A DNA stretch of 64,000 nt. Origin: Paramecium sonneborni (taxonomy: Eukaryota; Ciliophora; Oligohymenophorea; Peniculida; Parameciidae). Every line of letters begins with the position of its first letter. Position 1 is the stretch's first letter. Made by a program: the position numbers and the translations under genes. The notes beneath the pieces are model-generated. The model did not search any database, was not told the origin of the DNA, and worked only from the letters and a program-made list of their open reading frames with translations. Below, one piece after another: positions 53,184 through 64,000 of the stretch. The stretch lies in the NCBI GenBank assembly GCA_905182985.1, contig CAJJDN010000023.1, forward strand, positions 1-64,000, in the 5' to 3' direction.

Positions 53184-54808
53184 ATGTATAAAAATCAACT
53201 AGACTATTATACTTCAAACTTAAAACTTATTGATGATATTACATCTAAAGAATTTAAATAATATGAAGTAGGACATCGAAAGACTTATTCAGAACCAGAT
53301 TAAGTATAATTGAAACGATAACCTGATCGATTAGGTAGTTATTTTATAATGATCATTAGAAATATCAATTAATCAAAGCTTAATGTTGTAAATGTACCCA
53401 AGTATCTTTAAATATATTAAAATTAAAATAAAGGAACTAACGAAACCATTAAATTTTGTTTATGAATCAAATAATAATTAATGTTTGATTAAAATATTTG
53501 TATCATCAATAACTGATAGTCCAAACATATTAAATAATAGTTTACAAGTGATTGTAAATATACTCATATATAGATTAGAATAGATCAAGATTTTAATTCA
53601 CTGAACCACCATCACATATTACCAAATTCAAATGCGATTATGTGTATTTATCAATCTACACTGATAAATATACAGATTTAAAAATTAAAGCTACTGCTGG
53701 TGTTCTTTAATCTAATAATAATAGAAGTCTTTAAAAAAGGTAATAAACTCCAATGCTTTAAATTCCAAGAGAATTGTTCACTCCTAGAGAACCAGGATGT
53801 TATACTTATAGAAGTAATTTATCTAGTATTAAATTTAATATCTAATCTAGTATTACATAAACCTAAAACTAATTAATCATCATTTATTCGATCAAATAAA
53901 GAATCCTAAGTCAAATTTAAACTGATATTGGATTTTAAAATTAAGAATACTAAATAAAAAAATTCTTTGATTGAATAAATGATGAAAAAGAAATCTATGA
54001 TATAAAATAATAAGAAAATTCATTTATTGGAATCTTCTTACTCTCATGAACTTGATAGATTATAATCTAGAGTATCGAGATTAAGAAATTAAATCAAATT
54101 CCATATAAGCAATATTGATTTATTATGGCTAGAATTATTATTTATTACATTGTTAGCAAAGGCTATCAAACATTCATATCATGTATGTTTAAATTTAAAT
54201 AGAAACGAGTCATGAGAAGAGTTATTACAAATAAGGTTTAAGTTTGTTGCAGAAAGTTTATGAGGATTATGCTCAATAAAATTAGTTCCAGATATTAATA
54301 TGGTAAAAAAGAAGCTGTATATCTTGATACTAATATTCTATTCTATTTTGGTGCCAAACTAATGAAAAGTAAAGCAAAATTTAGAGCCTATTCCATCTTG
54401 AATCATTTTATCTATAGATTTGGACATTTATCAAATGGAATGAACAAATTGTAATAGTTCATATTAAAAATTAAATACATCCAATAAAAATGGAAAAAAT
54501 TTAAGAAATCTGAAGCCAATTATTTAAATAGAGTAGCTGATCAAATTATTGATAAATGGGGTGTTTTATATAGAGAAATAATCAGTGAACTTTAAAATGC
54601 TCCAAAGTCTGCACCAACTTAGGATAAAAGATTACTTTTAGAAACTATATCTGATAATCTCAACAATTATAAAAGATCATTTCTTTAATTTAATAATATA
54701 TTTGATAAGTTAGCTGGTGGTTCTACTATATTTAGACCAATGAATAATGTTATTATGAAAGACATTATGCATTAATATGTTATTAAAAAAGCCAATAAAT
54801 TTTAATGA
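53184..54808 (+). CDS. Unrecognised basic protein, about 500 residues
   Basis: ATG 53184 (MYKNQLDYYTSNLKLIDD) to TGA 54806-54808. The N-terminal third includes a beta-rich stretch (KFKCDYVYLSIYTDKYTDLK), then a basic Q/S region with a PRELFTPREPG motif, then a helical region (LIEQMMKKKSMIQNNKK; HELDRLQSRVSRLRN) and a long basic helical C-terminus with IQQKWKKFKK, which faintly resembles an IQ motif. Introns of 25, 20, 20, 25 and 20 nt restore the frame. I do not recognise the family. It is head-to-head with the LRRC49-like gene, the two ATGs only 10 bp apart. Confidence 0.65.
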
Positions 54809-54866
54809 TTTATATATTTATTCATATATATTATTAATTTTTACAAGTAGTTTAATATATAGTGAG

Positions 54867-55598
54867 TCAAGATTTAATATGGCCATGACAGATCTTGTTA
54901 AATAAATAAAAAGTTTACTTCAGCAATTATAGATTAAAGTGATTCCATTAATAATTCATCCATCTATTTTATATAAGAAAAACAATTACAAATGGAAAAA
55001 ATTTAATTGTACAGTTAGGATTAATTTCTCTTATTAATGACTCTAGATTACTATCTCTCTACAATAGAATAGCTGCATTAAAAAACCGATAATAATTTTC
55101 TAATTTGATAAAGTTAGTAATCGTGCATACCTGCAAAAAAGAGTGTATGCTTGTTTTTTGGATTATTTTAGATCCAAAAATGAAGACCAAAATTTTTTTC
55201 ATTGACTTCATATTCTCTATAAAAGAAATCAAAATCAAATGTTAAATTTGCATTTTGTATATTATCTGTTGTAATTGATCTATTTCTCACACGTTTTAAA
55301 ATTTGTAAGAATTCTTATTCATTCAATTTAAATTTAGGAGAATAGATAAGAATTTTAAGTTAAGAAATATCTTCTATACCTTCATCTGCAGGTATAAAAT
55401 CAAAATTAAGAAAAGCTGATTCAGTCAAACTCTTTTTTCTTGAGCCATCTCTTATTATTATTTATCCAATTTACTCATATTTCTTTTGATTAATACAATA
55501 AATGTATATACTTTAAGATATTCTTCACATGTTTAAGCATGTAAAGCTCCACTTCTACGACGTCTTTCATGAATTGGTTGTTTTTATTATTATGACAT
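54867..55598 (-). CDS. Unrecognised protein, about 210 residues
   Basis: Begins MSQQQKQPIHERRRRSG, with a basic start, followed by strand/helix-rich sequence (QLKILIYSPKFKLNEQEFLQ; FDFDFFYREYEVNEKNFGLH) and a C-terminal part joined by introns of 29, 31, 26 and 25 nt, ending IIAEICHGHIKS at TGA 54867-54869. The last two junctions are less certain. No family recognised. It converges on the gene at 53184-54808 (58 bp apart) and starts 33 bp past the PCNA stop, so its promoter must lie within or against the PCNA 3' end. Confidence 0.55.
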
Positions 55599-55631
55599 AT
55601 TAAAATATAAATATTTTAATATAAAAATTGG

Positions 55632-56482
55632 TCATTAAGATTCTTCATCATTTATTTTAGGTGCTAAATACAATTTCAATGATCCCATATCTTCAATTAC
55701 ATATTCTATAACTAATGGTTAATCTTAAGACATTGATAATATAACTTAATTTGATAATGCTGATGCTTTATTAAATAAATTGAAATATCTATAATATAAA
55801 TATATGATAACCTTACTGCAAAACTTAAATTTACAGGTTCATCAACATTACATTCTACTTTTTCTTCTAATTTCTCTGAATCATTAGTTTTTACAGATAC
55901 TTATCCTTCTCCAATATCTCCTTTTACATAAAACTTAATTCCATCTTTTGATGTTTCAATTCCAATCGCTTCATTTATATTACCTAATTCTCTACAAATC
56001 TTTGTAAATTCATTAGATGGCATTCTAACTACTGAAGAATATTCAGTATCAGGTACACCTAATTATTCTTAATCTAAAGACATTAAATTCAATTAAAATT
56101 CACTTATTCTATCTAATTTATTGATATTCTATTTACTTTTTGATTCAAATGTAAATGACAATGTTGTTGGTTCTTCATCTTAAGTTCTTAAAGTTATTTA
56201 ATCATCATTTCCAGAACACTTTAGAATTTTTTACAAATTTTCGATACTTAATCCCATTGTCAAAGATTTTTCACATCTATACTTTTTAAAACCCTTTTCA
56301 TTTAATTGCAATGCTACCAAAGCAACATGTGAAGTATCCATTGCCTTTTTATTTATTTACAATATTACTTATAAAGATATTCCTGTTCCATTTGCTTCTA
56401 AATTTACATTCTTTACCAATTCTTTAACTGCTTCAACAATCTTTTTGAATTATACTCCATCACTAAACTTAGCTTCAAACAT
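55632..56482 (-). CDS. PCNA: Proliferating cell nuclear antigen (DNA sliding clamp)
   Basis: About 267 residues, near the usual 258-265. Start MFEAKFSDGVQFKKI; AMDTSHVALVALQLNEKGF, YRCEKSLTMGLSIENLQKIL, the VPDTEYSSVVRMPSNEF segment of the inter-domain region, GIKFYVKGDIGEGQV and the C-terminal PLVIEYVIEDMGSLKLYLAPKI (the face bound by PIP-box partners) are all present. A 23-nt intron follows NLSFAVR and a 24-nt intron follows GISLQ; the second keeps the frame and contains no TGA, so it could be mistaken for an insertion. The homotrimeric ring is the nuclear processivity factor for replicative polymerases and a hub for repair. Nothing looks damaged. Confidence 0.95.
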
Positions 56483-57084
56483 TTATGCCTTTCTTAAATA
56501 TTTAAATTAATTAAAGAGGGAAATATTGCAAATTAGATTTGCCCGGGTAATTAGAGTATTATTATTATTATAATTAATTTCTAACTTTTATTTTTTAATA
56601 AAAACAAATTCTATAAAAATCACTGTTTTTTTATTTTTTCAATTAACTTTTGATTATTCATATCTATTATTATATTTAAATCCAACCTAATTTTTATTTC
56701 CCTTTTAATATTTTATTGTTTTAACTATTCTTTTTTTTCAAAATTAATAAAAGACTAATCAAATTTTATCTTTATTAATCTAATTATGATGTAAGAATTT
56801 TCTTTTGTTATATTCTACTATAATTTTTATAATATTCTTTATAATAAAGATTTTTTCTAAATCATCAAGACGATTTAATTTAAATTTCTAGAACTAAAAA
56901 GGCTGCACAAAACAGTATTTTTAATTATAGAATTAAATGAAAAATCATTCAAATTAAACAAATAAAGAAGTATTTATACTTTAAAAAAAATAGTGAAGAT
57001 AAAATTTTTTTGAAAAATAATAAAAACTTAAAAATGAAAATTTTTTTATTTTAATAAAACTTTTTGTTGTAAATTTATAAACAA
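56483..57084. other. Intergenic upstream of PCNA
   Basis: AT-rich with long A and T runs. No coding frame is seen. Confidence 0.6.
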
Positions 57085-57333
57085 TCAGAGAGCTGGACAA
57101 TCTATTGAGATTACAGTTTTTTTTCTATTGACAAATTTATTTCTTCTCAAAGAGAATACACCAATAGATTCAGTTAAATTTGCATAATAATTGTCTTATT
57201 TTTTTTTCGGATCCGTGCAAAATTGCAAGTTTTATTTTCTTAAATAGTCTATAATTGATCTGATCTTTGGATTAGGCTTATGATAGATTTCTAATTCTAT
57301 AGAATCTAAACTTGAGTTTAAGGAGTCTTGCAT
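57085..57333 (-). CDS. Small unknown protein, 82 residues
   Basis: An intact intronless frame from ATG 57331-57333 to TGA 57085-57087. Its composition is protein-like (MQDSLNSSLDSIELEIYHKP; GVFSLRRNKFVNRKKTV) with only two TAA codons, an acidic start and a basic end. No family recognised. It lies about 600 bp upstream of PCNA in the same orientation. Confidence 0.5.
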
Positions 57334-57692
57334 TATTATTTACGTATTTATATTAATAAAAAAATTTAATTAAAATTCCCTTTTAAATATTTTAGTTATA
57401 TAATAGTAGCAAATGATAAAACTGATTGATTGATTTATTTTTTTTAAATCTGTTTTTAAGTACTAATGTCAAAATAATCATAATTAGTGTAAGAATATAT
57501 GAAATGAGCTGTCAATAAATAGAAATTATTGATTGATATTTCTTAATATTGAATAATTTCTTAAGTTTGCTTCTCTTTAAAAAATATGTAAAATCTAATT
57601 TTAAACTCATGAAATTTTCGATAACTTTGAATTTTAACTATGTAGAAGTGAAAAGAAATAATATAATTGTTTAAAATAATAAAAATTATTTC
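57334..57692. other. Intergenic
   Basis: AT-rich; no feature recognised. Confidence 0.5.
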
Positions 57693-58885
57693 TCAAGTCT
57701 TTATAATTGCCTCATTAATAACGAATTTGAAAACAAAAGATAATAAATTTTTATGTCTAGAAATTACATTAAATTAAAGATAACTAATTTGTTAACTTAT
57801 TTTAATATTTAATTCAAATTTTTTATTAATGTCTTCAATTACAATTTTAGAACATGTTCTCTTTATTATCTGTTGAAACAGAATGGTCTTTTCTATATAA
57901 AATAATATTTACATTATCGATTAGATCCTTTAATAGATTTATCAACATTTGCTGGTTTCTTCTCACTATTTGCAAAACTAAAGTTACTCTATCTAGAATT
58001 ACAAATGAATGTAATTGGTTATGTTTTATTTTTTTATGAATTGAAAGATTAACTTTAAAATTAAACTAATTTTTAGGATAAATTTGTTGAGAATTCTTCA
58101 TCATCTAGAATTCTGTTTAAAATTTATTCTTATAAAGGACTTGGTTTTATAAAGGAACAGTTTTCATATATATCTTAATTTTCTGTGAAACCTGTATTAG
58201 GGTATGGTAGTTAAAATTTAACAGGTTTACAAATTAATTTTGGTTTATTACAAGCATAAGTTTGATTGGATCGATTTGATTGCTATTTTATGATTGGCTA
58301 ATAATTAGATATTTATGAGATTTCTGTTTAAAATGTTTCATTATGATTAATTGTTTCTTCTTATGACTATATTTATTTTGCTCTAGAAGATGATAATTTT
58401 GATTCCAAAGAACCTATTTTAATATTTGCTTTATGTAATTTTTATTTTAAGTTCATTACATAATTATCTATTTTGAGAATATATTAATTATCCTTGAAAT
58501 ATGAAGTAATGAATACTCTTTACTAAATTCTTTTTATTTCTTATAATTCCTCTAAAGCTAATTTGTATTCATGGTTTCTTTCATTTAATTAATTTTTTAA
58601 CTTAGCTATTTCTAACCTATAAGAAGCATCCTTTTATTGCAATTTATGTATAATCTTTATATTAAAATTTGAATACTTCTTTTAACTATTATGTTGACTA
58701 TTATTACTAGCTGTTACTTCTCATTAAATTGTTTAATAATTAAAATTATAATACACAACTTTATAATTTTGCTTATTTTTGAAGCTAGACTTATCAAAAA
58801 AATTCAAATTTTATATTTTGATTTCTTTATTTTACAAAAAATTTGATATAAAACTTTTCAAATTTGAAAAAATTTATTTCTCCAT
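57693..58885 (-). CDS. Coiled-coil protein
   Basis: The centre is clearly coding: a heptad-rich helix (ASYRLEIAKLKNQLNERNHE; LALEELQEIKRIQQRV; VMNLKQKLHKANIKIGSLES) then a proline/asparagine-rich segment (KLICKPVKFQLPYPNTGF) and an acidic piece (NRILDDEEFSTNLSQKL). Both ends are uncertain. The ATG at 58885 gives a 55-codon first exon in a different frame and I could not place a convincing intron to join it. Near the 3' end a 20-nt intron (about 57866-57885) leads to the stop at 57693; without it the frame runs further. Probably cytoskeletal; no named family. Confidence 0.55.
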
Positions 58886-59220
58886 ATTTGTTACTAGTTT
58901 AATCATTTTCAAAGAGAAAATTGTTTCTTGATAATATTTTTGAAATTTTAAAGAGTTTATTTTATTATCAGAAATTTTAATAAAAATAAATATTAAAAGT
59001 TCAAATTATACTTGATCAATTTCTAAGTATATCTTCAAGTTTTTAAACTTGACAAATTAAGGAGCTTATTAATCTTATAATAATAATAATAATTAATTAT
59101 ATTATATTATATTAGTAAAATAATCATGAAAATTATACCATTTTTATTGGTAATTATTTTCAAAAGTTGGCACCTATAATTATTAATTAATTTAAAATAA
59201 ACTTTATTTGGATAATCATT
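58886..59220. other. Intergenic
   Basis: AT-rich, no gene seen. Confidence 0.5.
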
Positions 59221-59456
59221 CGAATAGACTCAACTATTACAACTACAGAGGCTAAGTTCGCACATATACAAAAATTAAAATGAAATTTATAAGAAATTAA
59301 GAATAGATTCATAATGATGCCAATATAAGTTTATATATGAGGCTAAAGGACTTTGTCTGGAGTCTAAGTAAGCTTTATATTGTCCCAAGATCGAGTACAA
59401 GTAAAGTTCTTACCCTTACTTAAAATGCTCCGGGATTACATCATCGGCCGCATAGC
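59221..59456. ncRNA. Candidate structured non-coding RNA (GC-richer island)
   Basis: The stretch, above all 59336-59456, is clearly richer in G+C than everything around it and has no protein-like frame. TAAGTAAG at 59365-59372 pairs perfectly with CTTACTTA at 59415-59422, and GGACT/AGTCT can pair just before. The part at 59258-59275 recalls the start of U6 snRNA, but the ACAGAGA box is missing. Strand and class cannot be decided by eye. Confidence 0.3.
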
Positions 59457-59926
59457 AAAATTTACAATAAAAATATTTTTTCTAATAAGAGTTTGATTAT
59501 TGCAATACATATAAATGATTAAAGATCTTTATGTATTAATTTGATTATTTAGATAATGAGAAAAATAATTATATTTCCCCAAACTTTTTTTAAATTAATG
59601 ATGAAATTAATTAAAATAATTTAGTAATATTAAAAACATTTAGATATTTGCTTTAAAATATATAAGAGCAATTAAAATAATGTAAATATATTAATTATTT
59701 TTTTTATAATTATGAATAAATTAAGAATTAAATTACATTATTTTATGATATTTCAACTATAAAAATTTATAAATATTGATTAATTCAACTTAAAATTTTA
59801 TAAAGATTAAATTTAATAATAGTAAATTTTTTATAAAAATTAGGTTTGAAGAAGAATTTAAATATTAAATCGAAATAGAATTGAATAAAAAATTTTTAAT
59901 TTATTTTATTAATAGCTATTAAAATT
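59457..59926. other. Intergenic
   Basis: AT-rich 3' flank of the Ca2+ release channel. Nothing recognised. Confidence 0.5.
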
Positions 59927-62900
59927 TCATTGCTGTTATTAATTTTATTAACTTTGCAATTCATATGTCATTCTAACTGGGATGAAATCAGAAGACTTAT
60001 TGAGCATTAAATCTTTGATGTATTTTTCTAATTAGTTACACTCTGTGATTGATTTTTTTTTAATATAAATTAAAAAGTATAACATATGATAGATGTTATG
60101 TTCTAAAAAAATATGTTAGAACCATCCACTTTTAGTTCTAATTTAATAAAATAAATAATTACTTAGAATCGATTTCATTTCTTACAAGACTACAAACAAA
60201 ACATTTTCCTTAGATATCTTTTAATAATTCTTATCTTTCATCACGTAATTCTCCAAACTTATCAACAATGATACCAAAAATCATTTATAAAAACAAAATA
60301 TTAAAAATGATAAAGAATGTTAGATCAAAGAAATATCTCTTCCAATATAAAGCTGGTTCTTCAAAGGGATTAGCATAATCAGATAATACATCACCTATTC
60401 CACCACCACTTCTTAAACCAAAATTAATAACATGAGCAATAGAATAACCCAAAGAATCTGAAGCAAATTTTGTTTCATCCTTAAAATCACCACTAAATGA
60501 TATTTTTATTAAAAAACCATACAAAACCAACCCTATTAAACCTAAAAGTCCAAAAATTAGTAAATTTTTTGTATTTTCAGTAAAAGCTTTAATAATATTT
60601 TACAAAACTTCTGATCTTTTCACTATGTCTAATAATAATATTGCATAAATATAATTATTAAAAAATGCAATTGCTGTTATTCCAAATATAATTATCTATA
60701 AATTAAATATTATTTGATTACATTATAAAAATTATCGAAATCAATTAAAAGTAATAAAATAATTTTTCTTAATGGATTTTTTTAAACTTATTATTATTCA
60801 AAATTATTTTCCATATATCCAACAAATTCATAGTATTTTTTTTTGTATTCTGGTATCTTAAATCCTGCCTCAGTTTTAAGATTTTAAATATGTTAAACAT
60901 TAGTGGCTCCTCTTCTAAAATTAACAGCTATAGGGTATCTTTCAATAGCACAAAAGATTATAATGATGAGATTCAATATTAATTGAATTAATGTTATAAT
61001 CTATTTAATAAATATGAATTTACATTATTTAAATACAATACTAATTATACTTTATTTGAATCAGTAATGATTTCCTTATCTCCATCTACATCTCCATCTC
61101 CATTATCTACTATATTTCCATCTGCTATGTCATCAGGTATTAAAATAAAAAATAAAATAATAAACACGCATAAAATATAAGAAATATCTTTTAAGGTTCT
61201 CCAATGCTTTTAACCAAAATGCATGATAGGAATTGTACTAACATTTTAATAATGAATCATTTATGCATGATAAAAATTTATATTCTCTAAAAAACTACTA
61301 ATTCTATCTTCATCTGATTCTCTATTTGTTTCATAAATCAAATGTTATTTTATATTTTAAGTTATATATTTACAAACAAAAGGTTTTTAAAATAATATTC
61401 TTTCAATTTAACCAAATTAATTAACAACCTCTATTCTACCTATAAATTCTCTATAAAATTAAAAACATTCATCATTCCTTGATACTTATACTAATTAGGC
61501 TTATTTATCTTAATTAACTTCATCAAATAAATCATTATTTAAATTACTTTCATGAATTTTGTGATAAAATTCAGGCTGTTGACTTATTGAAAAAGTTTTT
61601 TCTACAATGTTTTTTTAAGTTTAGTCATAAGATAATTAATCTTCTAAAATTAAGTCTTCTTCTATTGGAATATTTTCAATTTAAAATATTTTAAACTTTT
61701 CATGATTACTATAATTAGATAATTTTAGACCAATAATAAAAATGTTTAAACCAGTCTCAATTAATAATGAATCTTCTTTAGTTTCATATCCATTAATGCA
61801 AAAACTTTTATTACATTACTTTTGTTAACATGGAGCTCTACAATATTTATCAACACATATAAATGCTTTTTTAGGAAATATTCTAGAATTATAAATCTTT
61901 TTAGCCAAAGACATCAAAAATTCATTGTTTAAATTTTCTAATAAAAATTTATACACCTATTTATTTTCATTTACATTACCTTCTAATAAAGATATTAATA
62001 ATTTTATGTAAGTATATAAGGTTTACAATAATTAAAAGTATTTATTTTATACTTTTTTAGATTAAGGAATTAAAGCTATATCTAAATCTTCATTATTAAA
62101 TAACTCATTAAACCTTAAGAATAAACGAGGATTCTTTGTTATTTCTTTTTTATTTTCATTAAGTCCAGTAGAAAATTCAATTAAACTTAATAAACCTTAA
62201 TAATATAATTCCCATTTCTTTGAATTATCAACAGATTTATCAGATAAAAAATTTACTAATAAAGTTGTTGTTTCTAAAACAAAATTAAAATTATTAGTTA
62301 TGGAATCTTATTATTTTTAAATTCTTAAAAATCTTTAAAATTCTATATTTACGTTCTCACATAATCCTTACAAAACTTGTAAAACTTTGATACATATTTT
62401 TATATAATTTTTATTATCTGATGGACTTAATTCATCTAATTTTATTCCTACATCAACACTATAAAAATCTTTAAAAAATTGAACAAATATTTTTTTATGT
62501 TTTTTTTGATTTTATAAAAGATTTGAAAATCTTTATTAAACTTCTATATTACCAAAATCTAATAAATGATGTAACAAACCTAAAGAATCAAATTATTCAC
62601 TTGCTATTTAACTATTTAATTATTCAATTGCTATTACATGAATATCACATTCAGATATAATATTTTAGTATATTCCAAATTATTCAATAGTGTTATTGTT
62701 ATGTTTTTCAGTAATTCTTGAATTTTTGTCTTCTTCAAGATCATCATCTTCAATTTCATCATTTTCATTTTTTTTATTTGGTTTGTTCATCTCCAAAAAT
62801 ATTTTGCAGAATTTAATTAAATAACTAGGATGCTTTGAAAATATTTATTTGCAATTCATTAAAAATTCTTTAAATTTTTCTTCTTTAAGAAAATTTTCTG

Positions 62901-64000
62901 ACTATAGTTAAAGTTCATGTAAAAAGAATAAAATTTGTACATCTTCTGACAAAGGATTCAGAATTTTTCCACAACAACCTTTTTATAAAAAGATTTTTCT
63001 AATATAATCTTTTTTTTTCTCTTCAAACTATTCTTTTAATTCTTATAAATTTAATTCCTCTTTTAACCTTTCTTAAGCCTAAGTAGTTTAATCATTAAAT
63101 TCATTTTATGAACTAAGTGCCTTTTTAAAATAAGTCCAATTCTCACCTTTTGAAACTTAAGAAATTTTTTGAAATTTTAAAGTAGGAAAATCTTCTTATG
63201 TGATGTATATTTTATTATTTTAATTACAAATCTCTTTTAATTTTGATAATCTGTCTTTCTAATTCAATTATTCTACATGATCTATTAAATCTTAAAGTAT
63301 TATGTGTTATCTAATGCAATAAATTTATAATCTATTTTAGAGATTGAAATCATATTGATTTACAATAAATAATTCAATTATTTCAGATATTTATTATATG
63401 AATTCTCTTTTCTCTTATATCAAAGGAACAGAATTATTAAGTAATACTGCTCTAATCATTTCTATTATCTATTTATATTCTTCAACTAAGTTGCATTCGT
63501 TCTACCTTTCCAAAATTCTAAATTCATCAATAACACAAATAAGAAATTCAAAAACATATATAATGTATTTCCAATACTCTTTATTGTTAAGTATTATTTA
63601 ATTTCCTAGATTATGATTTTTTTAATATTTCTACATTAGTTATAAATCTGGGATAATTACTGAATTTATTAATTCTTTAAGTTAAAAATTATCAATAAGA
63701 TCTCCAATAAGATTATTTTATTTCACTAAATTAATGTATAATTAAAAGATACTCTTTAAATAAGCAGTTTTTACAATATAAGGTTCATTTTATAATACTG
63801 TTGTTAATTATTCAAACTATAAAATTCTTTAAGTTTCAGATATACCTATATAATAGTTTTCACATGCTTCTGATATCAGATTTAAGGCACTTGAATGAAG
63901 TTTGAGTTAATAATATCGAGGAGCACCATTTTGTATTTTTTTATCTTTTTAATTCTTTTCTTCAAAATATTACATGGGATCTATGAGATTTCGAAAGTTT
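59927..64000 (-). CDS. IP3 receptor/ryanodine-type Ca2+ release channel, C-terminal part
   Basis: Partial: the gene enters from the right edge and ends at TGA 59927-59929; about 1,300 residues are visible. Helical RIH-type sequence with an acidic stretch (63.9-62.7 kb) is followed by RIH-associated sequence, a cysteine cluster (VDKYCRAPCQQKQCNKSF), RIEVVNQFGQIERILF, and the membrane domain. The pore has the family filter GLRSGGGIGDV, then S6 and the characteristic linker FGIIVDKFGELRDERQELL, CFVCSL and EHNIYHMLYFLIY. The channel releases Ca2+ from ER, alveolar sacs or contractile-vacuole membranes; Paramecium has a large family of these. A luminal loop carries an Asp/Gly repeat (VDNGDGDVDGDKE). 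A 25-nt intron follows NEIDSK. The IP3-binding core, if present, lies outside the window. Confidence 0.9.

Noticed and set aside
57854..58039. Plus-strand 61-residue frame
   Set aside because: Antisense to the 3' part of the coiled-coil gene, whose translation is more protein-like.
59255..59300. U6 snRNA
   Set aside because: The start resembles GCACATATAC...AAAATT of U6, but the invariant ACAGAGA box and the following AGC/stem are absent at the expected distance.
60050..60075. Frameshift in the Ca2+ release channel near an A run
   Set aside because: Counting the run again (nine bases) keeps the frame through to SITECNQLEKYIK and the stop.
1..64000. CRISPR arrays, insertion sequences, bacterial operons, riboswitches
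   Set aside because: The window is eukaryotic (ciliate code, tiny spliceosomal introns). No array, transposase or terminal inverted repeat element was seen.

Overview
The window reads as the macronuclear genome of a ciliate, most likely a Paramecium. All long frames use TAA and TAG as glutamine and stop only at TGA. The frames are broken by very small introns of about 19-34 nt with GT(A)...AG ends, for example 23 nt in PCNA. The DNA is extremely AT-rich. Conventional ORF calling fragments nearly every gene here, so the models below were built by translating with TGA as the only stop and joining exons across the tiny introns. Exon joins were made by eye; single introns may be misplaced even where the gene call is secure.

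Left half (1-36 kb): three giant paralogous surface proteins of roughly 2,800-3,050 residues (minus 1204-9759; plus 16667-25975; plus 27311-35911). All share the same order: signal peptide, N-terminal conserved domain, cysteine-rich furin/GFR-like region, long parallel beta-helix-like region, a YWRP/ALCE.C cysteine module and a C-terminal multi-pass membrane region. Between the first two lie an eIF4A-like DEAD-box protein with almost every catalytic motif degraded (10886-12154) and a PX-BAR-type sorting nexin (12391-13826). Spacers here are long (about 0.5-3 kb), unlike the rest of the window.

Middle (36-48 kb): an assembly join at a single N (37412) is flanked by two identical 951-bp copies of the same sequence, so the left copy is almost certainly an unmerged contig end. 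The gene across it (37530-42019, minus) is an unusual fusion: a long helical/Q-rich N-terminus, a Ser/Thr kinase, a dual-specificity-phosphatase-like domain whose catalytic Cys is Asn, and a Cys/His-rich tail. It is followed by a polyglutamine-rich low-complexity protein and a START-like protein.

Right half (48-64 kb) is compact: a cyclic-nucleotide-gated-type K+ channel, an LRRC49-like leucine-rich-repeat protein, two unrecognised proteins, PCNA, a small unknown protein, a coiled-coil protein, a GC-richer stretch that may be a structured RNA, and the C-terminal part of an IP3-receptor/ryanodine-type Ca2+ release channel running off the right edge. The channel, Ca2+ release channel and LRRC49-like protein fit excitability and ciliary-microtubule biology, but no operon-like linkage is implied.
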